From an uncultured Nitrospina sp. (GTDB lineage: Bacteria > Nitrospinota > Nitrospinia > Nitrospinales > VA-1): a stretch of DNA of 32,679 nt. Below the pieces are notes generated by a model. It saw nothing but the letters and a program-made list of their open reading frames with translations. It made no database searches and was not told the DNA's origin. The DNA lies in assembly GCA_913045445.1 (NCBI GenBank), contig CAJWQP010000014.1, forward strand, positions 1-32,679. Direction: 5' to 3'. Shown piece by piece: positions 7,335 to 16,983 of this stretch. The position numbers and the translations under genes were made by a program. How positions within the stretch are numbered: position 1 is the first letter of the stretch; every line of letters begins with the position of its first letter.

Positions 7335-9404
7335 TCAGGCATCCACCTTTTTCGGCAGGAAATCTTCCAAAGTGGCTCCGTTGGCAATAGCTTCTTCCAT
7401 CATCTTAACGGAATCACGAATACCATCTTCACAAACCTGTAAAGTAATTTCCTTGATGTTATGAGATTCGGCATATGATAAGACCCGGTTTTTAGTATTT
7501 TCCCGCATGAATCCGGCGGGAACCAGTTCCAAACGTTCAATTGCCTTGGCCGACCAAGTGTAATCTATTTGTTCCGGCGCATCATCCATGTAATCATTGA
7601 GAGCTTCATTTTTATCATTTTTCTGTACAATCTTATCGTTCAGCACCTGATTCAAAAATGAGGCTGAAATAGTTTCAATATTCTGAATACGTGCATTCTT
7701 CTCTACCCTGGCTTGCGCTCTTCTGCGAACATGTCCATCCGGATATTCCTCGAGCCTGTCCAGAGCATCCTGAGTCCACTGAACAGTGATATCGTCAAAG
7801 GTGGTGACTTTCTGGATACTATCCTTTTCCTTTTCTTCCGGCTTAAATCCTTCTTTCCAAACTGGAGCCAGACTCTCACCCTCGGCCCCACAAACAAAAC
7901 ATTTAATAACATCCTGTTCCATGAAGGTATGGCAGTGTTTGCACTGAAAAGTCACGTTGGCCACCTGAGCGCCATTAGAGTTACGTCCATCTTCGGTCGC
8001 GACAACATTCTCTTCACCCATTTCAACTTTACCCTCATCACCGTTATCGTAGGAGCTGGGGGCTTCACTCGCCTCCGTATCTTCACCCTCACCAGCGTGG
8101 GCCTGCATCATCTCGTCCTTATAGGTTTTGAGACCCTCTTCGGTGTTGAGGTCGACACCCTCATCTTTAATTTTTTCGCCAATTTGCCGCATGGCCTGCA
8201 TAGCTCCCGCTGGCAGAATTTTCTCCACCGCTTCGGTGATGACACTTGATGTGATCATGCTGTGGCCCCGCTCCAACGCATAACGAAGGATCGCTGACGT
8301 TGCCATGGGACGAACAAATCCTGGAATCTTCTGCAACCGCTCCCTTCCTTCAGCAGTCCACTCGATACTTTCTTCTGCCTGCATATCAATCGAGGGCTTG
8401 AAGGTGCGACTCGACAAAAGCACGTTGCACGGCACCAGTCGCATGAGGTTTTCAGCATTCCCCCCAATGTCCATCTCGGGACCACTGTGTACTCCGATAC
8501 GCCCCAGAATCAGGAGATATGGATTCTCTTCCCGAGCATATTGGAGCACTTTCTCAAAAACCTTGCCGTCCAGCAAACGAATGGTACATTCCATCCCTTC
8601 TTCTTCAACAATTTTGCGTGAAACTTCGAGATGTGCCTGATAAATCTTTGCCAGCCCTTTATCAATAATATCTTCATGCAGTTTTTCCTGCTGTTCAAAC
8701 TTGAACACTTTAGACGCTTCTCTGGAAAGCACCCCGGTAAGGCTGTTGAACATCGCATAATGAAAGTACGGGTCGAAAGTGGAAATGATCTCCAAAGGCT
8801 TGTTCAATTTTCTGGCCAACTCAATACCTGTTTTTAATCCGCCAAAAGACTGACCACTCCCATCGACAGACACAACAATTTTACCACTGGAAGAACGCTC
8901 GCCATGAAGTTCCGGGATGTATTTAACCAACAAGGTGTCTGTCTGAGTTCGCCTTACAACCCGCTCGGCGACAGTTCCTATCAAACTGTCCTTGATGGCA
9001 CCCAATCCCAATGCCCCCATGACTACCAAATCGTACTTCGATTCTTTAATATCGCAGACCAATTCTGTGTAGTTTCGTCCTTCAAGTGACTTACCTTCAA
9101 AGGGAATATTAAGTTGCTTACACTTATCTTTGGGAACATCCAGGTATGAATCGGTGATGACCTCCATCCCTTTGGTGATAAGTTGATCATGAATACTGCG
9201 CTGTTTTTCCAACTCGGTTTCATCCTGATACTCTTCGGGCAAACCGCTTTCCATCTGGCGGAAGCGAACATCGTGCATTTTGGCCGCATAAACATGGCTG
9301 GCGACAATGCGAGATCCAAATTTTTGAGCCAATTCCAAGCCCATATCTATACAAACGTTGGAATAGTCGGAGTTATCGACTGGCAAATAAATAGAGTCAA
9401 ACAT
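7335..9404 (-). CDS. Tandem universal stress protein fused to three PCP_red-like repeats and a zinc ribbon
   Basis: The 689-residue protein starts with two universal stress (Usp) domains. Usp1 (1-162) keeps the full ATP-binding pattern G-2X-G-9X-G-T at 130-144. Usp2 (about 173-335) has G301, G304 and G314 but Gly315 in place of Ser/Thr. Then come three copies of a module of about 50 residues with the pattern W-t-x-x-A-x-x-R-L-x-x-x-P-x-g-x-x-R: 348-397, 542-590 and 615-665. It matches my memory of the PCP_red domain at the C-terminus of protochlorophyllide reductase B subunits. Between repeats 1 and 2 are an acidic linker (about 430-480) and a zinc ribbon with CKHC and CFVC (488-505). Usp proteins bind ATP and respond to stress; the role of the other modules is unknown. 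The ATG is preceded by AAAGAGG seven bases away. It is monocistronic between its own terminator and a 610-base upstream gap. Confidence 0.88.
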   Translation of the reverse strand: MFDSIYLPVDNSDYSNVCIDMGLELAQKFGSRIVASHVYAAKMHDVRFRQMESGLPEEYQDETELEKQRSIHDQLITKGMEVITDSYLDVPKDKCKQLNIPFEGKSLEGRNYTELVCDIKESKYDLVVMGALGLGAIKDSLIGTVAERVVRRTQTDTLLVKYIPELHGERSSSGKIVVSVDGSGQSFGGLKTGIELARKLNKPLEIISTFDPYFHYAMFNSLTGVLSREASKVFKFEQQEKLHEDIIDKGLAKIYQAHLEVSRKIVEEEGMECTIRLLDGKVFEKVLQYAREENPYLLILGRIGVHSGPEMDIGGNAENLMRLVPCNVLLSSRTFKPSIDMQAEESIEWTAEGRERLQKIPGFVRPMATSAILRYALERGHSMITSSVITEAVEKILPAGAMQAMRQIGEKIKDEGVDLNTEEGLKTYKDEMMQAHAGEGEDTEASEAPSSYDNGDEGKVEMGEENVVATEDGRNSNGAQVANVTFQCKHCHTFMEQDVIKCFVCGAEGESLAPVWKEGFKPEEKEKDSIQKVTTFDDITVQWTQDALDRLEEYPDGHVRRRAQARVEKNARIQNIETISASFLNQVLNDKIVQKNDKNEALNDYMDDAPEQIDYTWSAKAIERLELVPAGFMRENTKNRVLSYAESHNIKEITLQVCEDGIRDSVKMMEEAIANGATLEDFLPKKVDA

Positions 9405-10014
9405 GATTTAACCTCTTTAATATTAAACTGCCAAAAGGCAAAAGATAATTATGGAATTAATTCAATTCAGAAAACTGGGAATTATACGTTATAAGGCCAC
9501 AAATAAATACCGACCCACAGATTACTCATAATCAACAAAAATTTTAACAAATTCTATAGCCCTGTCAATATAAAAGGGATACCCAATAAGCCAATAATCT
9601 CCATAACTTATGGTCTCAGAGTGATGTCTGAATTCCGAAAGGTCTCAACACCGGAGTGCCTGCCAGACATACAAACGATTAAAAAAAAACAACTCACCAA
9701 ATCTGCCTCAATCAGGGGGAAATAGCTCGAAATAACATCACAGAACATCAACCAACCTATTGATTATAGAGGTTTTATTGCCATTATCAAGATACTGCAA
9801 AGAATTTTCACCTGAAATCATTTTTTTAGCTAAAATGGCGATGATGAGTCTGCCTCATGCAAAACGGCAAAATGCCGCACATACAATTATTGCAATGAGT
9901 AAGAAAACACTGCCGTTACAAAATAATCAAAATTTGTAATCATCGGCCGTCTCTCACCTTCCCAAGAGAGAGGGGAAATGGTCGTCCATAGATCAAGCAA
10001 AAGGAGAACACAGC
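9405..10014. other. 610-base divergent intergenic region
   Basis: AT-rich spacer between the stress-protein gene (-) and the aldolase gene (+). It contains a -10-like TATAAT on the - strand at 9481-9486, a repeated GGTCTCA (9613 and 9643 areas), a short CGGCA-AAA-TGCCG hairpin at 9865-9877, and a TCTCTC/GAGAGA hairpin (9950-9955 with 9966-9971) in the presumed aldolase leader. I find no convincing gene. The only small frame with a start, about 14 codons at 9896, lacks a ribosome binding site. Confidence 0.55.
9481..9486 (-). promoter_or_regulatory. Possible -10 element of the stress-protein promoter
   Basis: ATTATA on the + strand reads as a perfect TATAAT on the gene strand, 77 bases upstream of the start codon. 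No good -35 lies 16-18 bases before it, so this is a weak candidate. Confidence 0.3.
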
Positions 10015-11412
10015 ATGCTATTTACCAGTCAGGAGGAGTTAATCCAGCATATAAAAGGGACCGCCCGCCTGGATAACAGAGGAATAAAGATTGAAAATCC
10101 TGATAAATTTAAATCCAGATTGACAGACGACCTTGTAAAAAATTCAGTGTTGAATGGGTCTGGCGAAATCCGCGGCCTATCCCGTTTTATCATCAAGTCA
10201 GCCGCACTTGAAATGGGAATTGTTTCATCTTCCATCCAAGAATTGTACGACGCCCGTGGACGGGGCGAGTGTAGCGGATTTACTGTTCCCGCTATAAATA
10301 TCCGTGGCATGTCTTATGAGCTCAGCCGTTCAATTTTCAGAACAGCCCAAAAGTTGAACTCCGGTCCATTCATATTCGAAATAGCCAAATCTGAAATAGG
10401 TTACACCTTTCAACAACCGCATGAACTGGTGCCTGTAATTCTGGGAGCGGCTATCCGTGAAAATCATACAGGCCCTGTCTTCATTCAAGGAGACCACTTT
10501 CAGGTGAATGCCAAAAATTTCGCCACTGACAGGGAGAAGGAAATAACCGGACTTAAAAACCTGATACGCAAGGGTATAGAAGCAGGATTTTACAACATCG
10601 ATATTGACACATCCACTCTGGTGGATTTAAGTAAACCCACTGTAACCGAGCAACAGCGCGCCAATTTTGAAGTAGGCGTCGAATTGACAAAATATATCCG
10701 CGAGTTGGAGCCGCAAGGAATAACAATATCAGTTGGCGGAGAAATTGGAGAGGTCGGAAAAGAGAATAGCAACGAAAACGAATTAAGAACCTATCTGGAT
10801 AATTTCAACGAGTGTCTCGATAAAGCACTAAAAGGTGCACGAAGCATCAGCAAAATTTCTATCCAAACAGGAACTTCCCACGGCGGAGTACCCGGCCCGG
10901 ATGGAAAAGTAGTTCAAGTCAGTATGGATTTTGAATGCCTTGAAAGCCTGTCACGAATATCGCGTGAAGATTACGGACTAGCCGGAGCAGTGCAACACGG
11001 GGCATCCACCCTGCCCCGCGAATTATTTAATAAATTCCCAGAACTTGAAACTGCTGAAATTCACCTGGCTACCGAATTCCAGAATATGATCTACGATCAC
11101 GACCGATTTCCCGCTGATTTTAAGGATAAAATATATACTCATCTGCGGGAGAAGTTTGCCTCAGAAAAAAAAGATGCCGACACCGATGAACAGTTTATTT
11201 ACAAAACAAGAAAAAAAGGGTTTGGTGAATTCAAATCAGAATTCTGGAATCTTCCTGACAACATCAAATCTGAAATTAGCAAAAAACTGGAAAACAAGCT
11301 TGAATTTTTATTCAAACAGTTAAAAGTAGAAAACACAATGGATATTATAGAGAAAACGATCAGGCCGATAAAAATCTCCCCCAATCTTGACAATGAGATT
11401 GCCGCCGCCTGA
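10015..11412 (+). CDS. Divergent class II (zinc-dependent) aldolase-like protein
   Basis: The 465-residue protein carries the ligand pattern of class II fructose- or tagatose-bisphosphate aldolases in order: Asp160-His161 (QGDHFQ), Glu243 in GGEIGEVG, His289-Gly290 in QTGTSHGGVPG, and His328-Gly329 in VQHGAST. NIDIDTSTLVDLS (194-206) occupies the usual IDxS position. Such enzymes cleave or form ketose bisphosphates using zinc. It is over 100 residues longer than a typical 280-360 residue member, with an extra N-terminal segment (about 1-85) and a C-terminal helical extension (about 360-465). The usual NINTD block after the last histidine reads IHLATEF. The ATG is preceded by AAAGGAG about seven bases away. 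It stands alone. Superfamily is likely; substrate is uncertain, so I give no gene symbol. Confidence 0.75.
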   Translation: MLFTSQEELIQHIKGTARLDNRGIKIENPDKFKSRLTDDLVKNSVLNGSGEIRGLSRFIIKSAALEMGIVSSSIQELYDARGRGECSGFTVPAINIRGMSYELSRSIFRTAQKLNSGPFIFEIAKSEIGYTFQQPHELVPVILGAAIRENHTGPVFIQGDHFQVNAKNFATDREKEITGLKNLIRKGIEAGFYNIDIDTSTLVDLSKPTVTEQQRANFEVGVELTKYIRELEPQGITISVGGEIGEVGKENSNENELRTYLDNFNECLDKALKGARSISKISIQTGTSHGGVPGPDGKVVQVSMDFECLESLSRISREDYGLAGAVQHGASTLPRELFNKFPELETAEIHLATEFQNMIYDHDRFPADFKDKIYTHLREKFASEKKDADTDEQFIYKTRKKGFGEFKSEFWNLPDNIKSEISKKLENKLEFLFKQLKVENTMDIIEKTIRPIKISPNLDNEIAAA

Positions 11413-11521
11413 TTTTTTCGACTACCCCCCCCCATGCGCTGAGTCATACAATACTAACAACAATCCTCGCGCCAACAGCAAGCCATAATAGTTTTTAGGA
11501 TAACAGGCTTATAAAATAAAC

Positions 11522-13069
11522 CTATCCCAACCAAACGCGAACATCCCGTTCTGAATCTTTCACAGTAAACATGGTCTGTGGAAGAAATCCGCTTTTACTA
11601 ACCTTACTCTGTATAGACTTTAAATCGATATTTTGTTTTTTTATAGTTTCCATAACCGGGAGATCAATAACTTCCTCAAGGCACTCCGCTACCCTGGCTG
11701 GCATGGTGAGGCTTATTTTATTGCCATTGGATTTGATGACATAAACTTTCAGATACTCTGCCATCCCGTCAAAGCCGAGCACAGCTCCCTGAGCGGGTGG
11801 CGTATCTGGAAGCTCAATGGCGCTGGCTGAGGCATAAATATCAGAACACTCTCTATCCATTATAAATTGCCATGGCAAGGTAACATCTAATCGTCCCAGC
11901 ATTGATACCAATCCATGAATGGTTCGCATCAAGAAAATCAACTCAGGGGGGGCGGCAGAACGAAACCACCATTTTAATTCACCCACAATTTGATCAAACC
12001 TTAAACTCAGGTTCCAGTCTTTAACATGATACGGCGCCTCAATTAAAAAAGGCTCAAATAAAACCGAGAGCAATGCTGGAAGTGTTGGTCGCAAGTCCTC
12101 AAGCTTTTCCTGATCAAATCCTATAGCGACAAGACAGGCAACAGGATCGACAGCTTCATTATTGCGCAAAGCTAAAATTATCCGGATCAATCCCAATCGT
12201 ATCTCATCACTGATTATCAAAATACTTCCAAAGTCATAAACTATCAGGGAAAATTTATCTCTGCCCTCCTGACGAAACGCAAAATTACCTGGATTAGGGT
12301 CAGAATGAACATAACCGTGCTTGAACAACATCACTAAATAATGCTTCAATAAGGCTCGACCCATCGCCTGCCTCTGTGGTGGGCCCATCGAAACAGCTTT
12401 ATCCAGAGAGTGGCCCTCCTCCCTGCTTTGAACCAAAACCGTTGAACGGCACAAATCTAAATAAATTTCAGGAATGGTGAGGTCGTGAACAGGTATTGCC
12501 AGATCGAAATAACGTTTTTGCTGGTCTGCCTCAATCAGGTAATTGAGTTCCCTAGCAAAACTATCCCAGAAAGCGTCTCTATATCCCCCGAGATCAAACC
12601 CCCATTTCGCGACAGGCCCAACCTTGGGCAACCACCCTATCAGTTCCAACTCTGTCTCAACCAAATTTCCAATATCCGGATATTGGACTTTTACAGCAAC
12701 AGAATTGCCATTCTTGAGTTTGCCAAAGTGAACCTGCCCCAGGGAAGCAGACTTCCCATTTTCATCCAGCGAATTGAAAACAGAGTCCCATGACTTCCCA
12801 TAGGCCCTTGATATTTGCTCCAGCACCTCTTCATAAGGCATGGAAGGAACTGAATCATTCAGCTTTTGACGCAGGTCAATATCTTCATCATTCATGGTCA
12901 TCATCTGACCAACCTTGGTGGGAAGCCCGCGCGATTGTCCCAACATCTCAACCAGATAGTGATGGGCCCAGAATTTTTTATCCTCATCACTCGCATTGCG
13001 CAACTTATGCACCGCTTTACCAACCTTAGCGAGGTTCCAGCCCCTTTTCAAAAGAGACATAAAATTCAC
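11522..13069 (-). CDS. ABC1/AarF (UbiB-family) atypical kinase-like protein
   Basis: The 515-residue protein shows the UbiB/ADCK signature: KVGQ (52-55) in the KxGQ motif, ASLGQVHFG (108-116) as the Ala-rich loop replacing a P-loop, invariant Lys127 in VAVKVQYP, catalytic HSDPNPGN (255-262), and YDFGS (278-282) as the DFG metal site. UbiB relatives are ATPases or kinases tied to ubiquinone and other isoprenoid lipid functions at the membrane; the present substrate is not evident. The C-terminal 100 residues beyond the kinase fold are unassigned. The start is GTG at 13067-13069, with GGAG seven bases upstream; an ATG three codons in is the alternative but is badly spaced. It begins 22 bases after the M16 protease stop, so both are probably cotranscribed. 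Confidence 0.9.
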   Translation of the reverse strand: MNFMSLLKRGWNLAKVGKAVHKLRNASDEDKKFWAHHYLVEMLGQSRGLPTKVGQMMTMNDEDIDLRQKLNDSVPSMPYEEVLEQISRAYGKSWDSVFNSLDENGKSASLGQVHFGKLKNGNSVAVKVQYPDIGNLVETELELIGWLPKVGPVAKWGFDLGGYRDAFWDSFARELNYLIEADQQKRYFDLAIPVHDLTIPEIYLDLCRSTVLVQSREEGHSLDKAVSMGPPQRQAMGRALLKHYLVMLFKHGYVHSDPNPGNFAFRQEGRDKFSLIVYDFGSILIISDEIRLGLIRIILALRNNEAVDPVACLVAIGFDQEKLEDLRPTLPALLSVLFEPFLIEAPYHVKDWNLSLRFDQIVGELKWWFRSAAPPELIFLMRTIHGLVSMLGRLDVTLPWQFIMDRECSDIYASASAIELPDTPPAQGAVLGFDGMAEYLKVYVIKSNGNKISLTMPARVAECLEEVIDLPVMETIKKQNIDLKSIQSKVSKSGFLPQTMFTVKDSERDVRVWLG

Positions 13070-13091
13070 AATATAGCTCCAGTTGCCTGTT

Positions 13092-15893
13092 TTATTTTAA
13101 TGAGGTGCGATTCTTAAACTGGTCCACCTCTGAAAATACTCCCGAAGGAACGGGATCTTTATTGGAAGCAGATTGCATCAATACAGAAAGACGCGGCGTT
13201 TGAGAATCAAGCAATATCCTGAAACCGGCAGCCAACACCTCTTCCTTCGTTACTTTTTTAACTGCATCGATAACTTTTTGTTTATAAGAAAAATCTTCAT
13301 TTTCCTCTGTGACCGAATAATAAAGGTCACTCAAAACTTCTGCGATACTGTCACCTTTCTTTTCCAGAGATACGATCAAAGCATCTCGATGATGCTCGAA
13401 CTCTTCTTCAGTCAAATTGGAAAACAGAGTACCAAGACCAGACAACCATGTATCAACACGTTTTTTCAACTCAAACGGTCCGTACTCCCCAGATTGAATA
13501 AGAAACTTCATGAACAATCTATCTTCGATACGTTGCTTAAAGCTAAAAACGATATATCCCAATTGCTGGTTGGTACGCATTTGAGTATAAAAATCACTCT
13601 CCACAATAGAAGCAATCAACGATGTTATTGCCTGACGCTCAATATTGTTTTCTCCAACCTGGAAAGCGTAGGTCAAAGAACTGTTATTATCCTTTACCTG
13701 CCGGGAGAAAAGTATTTTCTCTCCTTCCTCAAGAACCGTCACTTCCTGCTTAAATCTCTCACCTTGAGGCAAAGGCTTACTCTGAATATCATTCAATAGA
13801 ATACGAACACTTTCACGAACATTCTCATCAGTCCAGTTTCCATGTCCCATACCGGTGATATAAACTCGTGAGTAAAGAATTTTTGCAAAATCTTTCACCT
13901 GCTCAAGCGTTAAAGGCTTCAGCGCCTCCAATTGTTCGTCTTCATTGTATTGTTTTGCCAGCCAAAGTTGCCGCCCATAATATCCGCCACGGGCATAGGC
14001 TTGCGATAATTTTCCATTTTGTAGGCCACGAATCATCGCCTCCTTAAGATTTTCAAATTTCTCAGAGCTGATATTGACCTCCCGCAAATTACCACTTACC
14101 AGACTCAAAAGATCGGAAATGCGCTTGGAATAACCGCCAATACTGAATATCATTCCCTTCTTCTCAATCCCAAGTGAGTATGAAAGCCCGGCCAATTTAA
14201 TAGGATAAACAATTTCATTTAACCCCTCATTGAGGGCGGCGTCATACAATTTTGCCAACATGGTATGCCGTACGGTGTCATAAACAAGCGGTGTCTCTAT
14301 ACGAAGCTGAAAAAATACTTTAGGTTGCTTAAACTTATTGTCAAACTTGAACCAGACTTTCCCCATGTCATCATCCCAGACAAGATGCGGATCCTCCTCA
14401 ACCTGTTTGAGATCATACGGAATGAAATCGTTCTTTGCAGGATAAGATATACCTTTAACTGCGGGTGGATTTTTTAAACGCTGAAATGACTCACCAGAAA
14501 TTTCGGTCAGCGAGTATTCGGTGCCGTAATATTTTTCAGTCTTGTCTGTCTTGGCAGAGTTATGTTGCATGATGACAAGCGCATTTTCAGGTGTGAGCGT
14601 ATCAATCAGAGTTCGGCAGACAACAGGATCAAATTTTTTAAACAAAAAGGGAAGCGTTTCAACATCCTCAAGTTTATAGTCATGCATCAAACCAGACCGT
14701 GACGCAACGAACCCACCCCCTTCATCCGGATCCTTATACTTAAAGTCAATTTCGGCCATCGTGGCTTCTTCATCGAAAGTATATTTATGGACTCCTTCTT
14801 CTTTAAGCAATCGAATATAAGCAAAAAGCAATTCAAGGACGCGTTCATATTCAACAAGACCTTTTTGCGTTAAAGAAATTGTAACATTAAAGGAATTGAT
14901 ACTGGGATGGCTGTAGCCTCCTCCAGCGCTTAACCCCAGCGCCAAACCCTCTTCTTTTAACTTGGACAATAAAGATCCCTGCCCTTCATAACCAATAACA
15001 GATCCAACCAGTGTGGCAGGTTTACTTGCCAGATGGTCCTTGAGGTGTATGGTTGGGAACTCAATACTGAGGGAACGAACATCCTTGATAGTTTTTATTT
15101 TTAGCAATCGGTATTTATGGACAAGAGGATCACGATAATCGGGGTCGATGACAGGCAGTCTAACAGCACGGTCTGGTATAACACCGAAGTATTCACGCGC
15201 CAGCATCGACTGTTCAGATAAAGACTGGCTGGAAAGCATCACCAGTTTCATATTGGAGGCGGCATAGTACTTTTTATAAAATTCAAGCAAGGCAGGCCTG
15301 TTGTCACCTGCTAAAGTTTCTTTATTCCCCGTACCAAAGTTCCTGAGAGGATGGCCTTTCTTTGCTGTGAGGTCCTCTAAATAACTTCCACGCCAGCCAT
15401 CACTTCTGATATTTTTGTCATGCTCACTACTCACTGCATTGACTTCTCGTTCTGCATATTTCTTGTCAAACAAAGGTGCCTTAAAGAATTGGCTGAAACG
15501 ATCCAACGCTCCCACAAATCCTTCATGAGACACTTCAAAAAAATAATTCGTAATCGCCTTTGCTGTGTAGGCGTTACTGCTACCAGAATTTTCATTAAGG
15601 AATTTTTTAAATGCTTCAACATCGGGATATTTTTCTGTTCCCAGGAAAAGCATGTGTTCAAGATAATGAGCCAGTCCCATTTTATCTTTGGGATCATACA
15701 ATTGACCTGTCCCTACCGATAAAGATGCCGCACTCCTGTGAACGTCCGCATCGTGGATCAGTAAAACAGCCAGACCGTTATCCAAAACCATTGTTTTGGA
15801 CTGGCGTTCAGCCGCCTGAGTGATAGTTGAAAAAAGTAAAACAAATAGAATCAGAAAAAATCTTAACCATGGAGACAAAAATTCTTTAAACAC
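13092..15893 (-). CDS. Secreted M16-family (insulinase/pitrilysin-like) zinc metallopeptidase
   Basis: A 933-residue pitrilysin-type peptidase, close to the size of E. coli protease III. A signal peptide covers about 1-27 (hydrophobic LRFFLILFVLLFSTITQA, then AERQ), so it should act in the periplasm or envelope. The inverted zinc site HYLEH is at 76-80, and the third ligand Glu157 (VSSEHDKN) lies exactly 76 residues after His80, as in insulinases. The two-half architecture runs to the C-terminus, with YAFQVGENN near 735 and NQQLGYIVFS near 770, the expected second-half substrate-binding segment. The start is GTG with a GGGGG-rich stretch upstream. It precedes the AarF-like gene by 22 bases and follows the DMT transporter by 97 bases. 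Substrate is unknown. Confidence 0.93.
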   Translation of the reverse strand: MFKEFLSPWLRFFLILFVLLFSTITQAAERQSKTMVLDNGLAVLLIHDADVHRSAASLSVGTGQLYDPKDKMGLAHYLEHMLFLGTEKYPDVEAFKKFLNENSGSSNAYTAKAITNYFFEVSHEGFVGALDRFSQFFKAPLFDKKYAEREVNAVSSEHDKNIRSDGWRGSYLEDLTAKKGHPLRNFGTGNKETLAGDNRPALLEFYKKYYAASNMKLVMLSSQSLSEQSMLAREYFGVIPDRAVRLPVIDPDYRDPLVHKYRLLKIKTIKDVRSLSIEFPTIHLKDHLASKPATLVGSVIGYEGQGSLLSKLKEEGLALGLSAGGGYSHPSINSFNVTISLTQKGLVEYERVLELLFAYIRLLKEEGVHKYTFDEEATMAEIDFKYKDPDEGGGFVASRSGLMHDYKLEDVETLPFLFKKFDPVVCRTLIDTLTPENALVIMQHNSAKTDKTEKYYGTEYSLTEISGESFQRLKNPPAVKGISYPAKNDFIPYDLKQVEEDPHLVWDDDMGKVWFKFDNKFKQPKVFFQLRIETPLVYDTVRHTMLAKLYDAALNEGLNEIVYPIKLAGLSYSLGIEKKGMIFSIGGYSKRISDLLSLVSGNLREVNISSEKFENLKEAMIRGLQNGKLSQAYARGGYYGRQLWLAKQYNEDEQLEALKPLTLEQVKDFAKILYSRVYITGMGHGNWTDENVRESVRILLNDIQSKPLPQGERFKQEVTVLEEGEKILFSRQVKDNNSSLTYAFQVGENNIERQAITSLIASIVESDFYTQMRTNQQLGYIVFSFKQRIEDRLFMKFLIQSGEYGPFELKKRVDTWLSGLGTLFSNLTEEEFEHHRDALIVSLEKKGDSIAEVLSDLYYSVTEENEDFSYKQKVIDAVKKVTKEEVLAAGFRILLDSQTPRLSVLMQSASNKDPVPSGVFSEVDQFKNRTSLK

Positions 15894-15990
15894 TAAACAC
15901 CCCCAAATATCAGCAAAAAATATCCCGAATTATCGTTTGAACAGGCATAACATACTTATGATTTTATCACAATTTTAAGGTGCTTCCGGC

Positions 15991-16887
15991 TCACCAGGCC
16001 ATTATCCCAAGCCCTATGACCGTAAGACTTCCAGCGAACAAACGCTGTCGCCCAAAAGGTTCTCCCATCTTCCAGCATCCCCAGAAAACCACCATAAGCA
16101 CACTCGTCTGCCTGAAAGCCACAACTGAACTCACTTTTTCATATTGCAGGACTACGCAAATGATACCATAGGACATCAATGTCCCTACCCCTGCAATTAA
16201 AGCTTTCTTCCACTCTAAACTCCATACCGAAAGGATTTCTCGAACCGGGTGGACCCTAAAAATATACATATTACAAAGTGTGAACCCGATAGCCGCTTCA
16301 AGAAAGAAAAAAGTAGCGCCGTTTCTGAACTCCTGATCCGGAGCCAGTTGAAAAAACACATCCATTCCTCTCTTGTCCACTAAACTATAGGCCACAACTA
16401 ATGCCAGGGTACAAAATGCCCACCGCAGGTCACGGTGCAAAATCGCGTCAAAAAGATTTTTGAATCCTCTAACCAAATGTCCATCAAAATGAAGCGTGTA
16501 TATTGATAGCATAATCACAAAAATTGCCAGTATCACCAAAGCCGTGAGTTGCTCGCCAAGTAAAAAATAAGCGCATACGGGAACAAAGACGGGTGCCGAC
16601 CTGGCGATGGGATATACATAGGATATGTCCTGCGTGTTATATGCTCGTGACAGACTCAGAATATATAATCCATGAAGCAAGCCGGAAAGTATTGCCCAAA
16701 AATACAACTCCCCACTTATATGACCTGGATAACCCGTGATCATAAAATATAGAACCGCTAAAAAGGTGATCCAAATTCCTTTGAGGCCGGAAAAATACTG
16801 GGAGTTCTTGCTGGTCTGGGTGAGAATGTTCCAAAATGCGTGAAATATACTGGAAATAAGAATCAGACAAATACTGAATAGGGCCAA
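15991..16887 (-). CDS. DMT-superfamily (EamA-like) inner-membrane transporter
   Basis: The 298-residue protein is almost entirely hydrophobic, with about ten membrane helices in two halves. ISYVYPIARSAPVFVPVCAYFLLGE (in the first half) and VSSVVAFRQTSVLMVVFWGCWKMGEPF (in the second) are the paired P/G-rich segments ending in G-E that mark EamA repeats. Such proteins export metabolites or amino acids; substrate cannot be read from the sequence. The start is TTG at 16885-16887, with AGGAG seven bases upstream and no competing ATG. It could lead the transporter-protease-AarF run, though the 97-base gap to the protease leaves room for a separate promoter. Confidence 0.85.
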   Translation of the reverse strand: MALFSICLILISSIFHAFWNILTQTSKNSQYFSGLKGIWITFLAVLYFMITGYPGHISGELYFWAILSGLLHGLYILSLSRAYNTQDISYVYPIARSAPVFVPVCAYFLLGEQLTALVILAIFVIMLSIYTLHFDGHLVRGFKNLFDAILHRDLRWAFCTLALVVAYSLVDKRGMDVFFQLAPDQEFRNGATFFFLEAAIGFTLCNMYIFRVHPVREILSVWSLEWKKALIAGVGTLMSYGIICVVLQYEKVSSVVAFRQTSVLMVVFWGCWKMGEPFGRQRLFAGSLTVIGLGIMAW

Positions 16888-16930
16888 GCCAATACTCCTG
16901 AATAAATGAACTTGATGAAATCATCGATTC

Positions 16931-16936
16931 TATAAT
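16931..16936 (+). promoter_or_regulatory. Possible -10 element ahead of the VOC-moaCDE genes
   Basis: A perfect TATAAT lies 48 bases before the VOC start in the 96-base gap between divergent genes. The matching -35 is weak, with only a TGAACT/GAACTT-like match 17-18 bases upstream. Support comes mainly from position. Confidence 0.4.
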
Positions 16937-16983
16937 AAAGTATCTCAATTAGTGTAACAATCCAAATTCAGAATTCATTCGAT

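Noticed and set aside
9405-10014. Small protein gene in the 610-base gap
   Set aside because: Only very short frames exist and none has a ribosome binding site or recognisable sequence.
11413-11521. Terminator between the aldolase and AarF genes
   Set aside because: No GC-rich stem with a T run is visible; only a run of nine C and AT-rich sequence.
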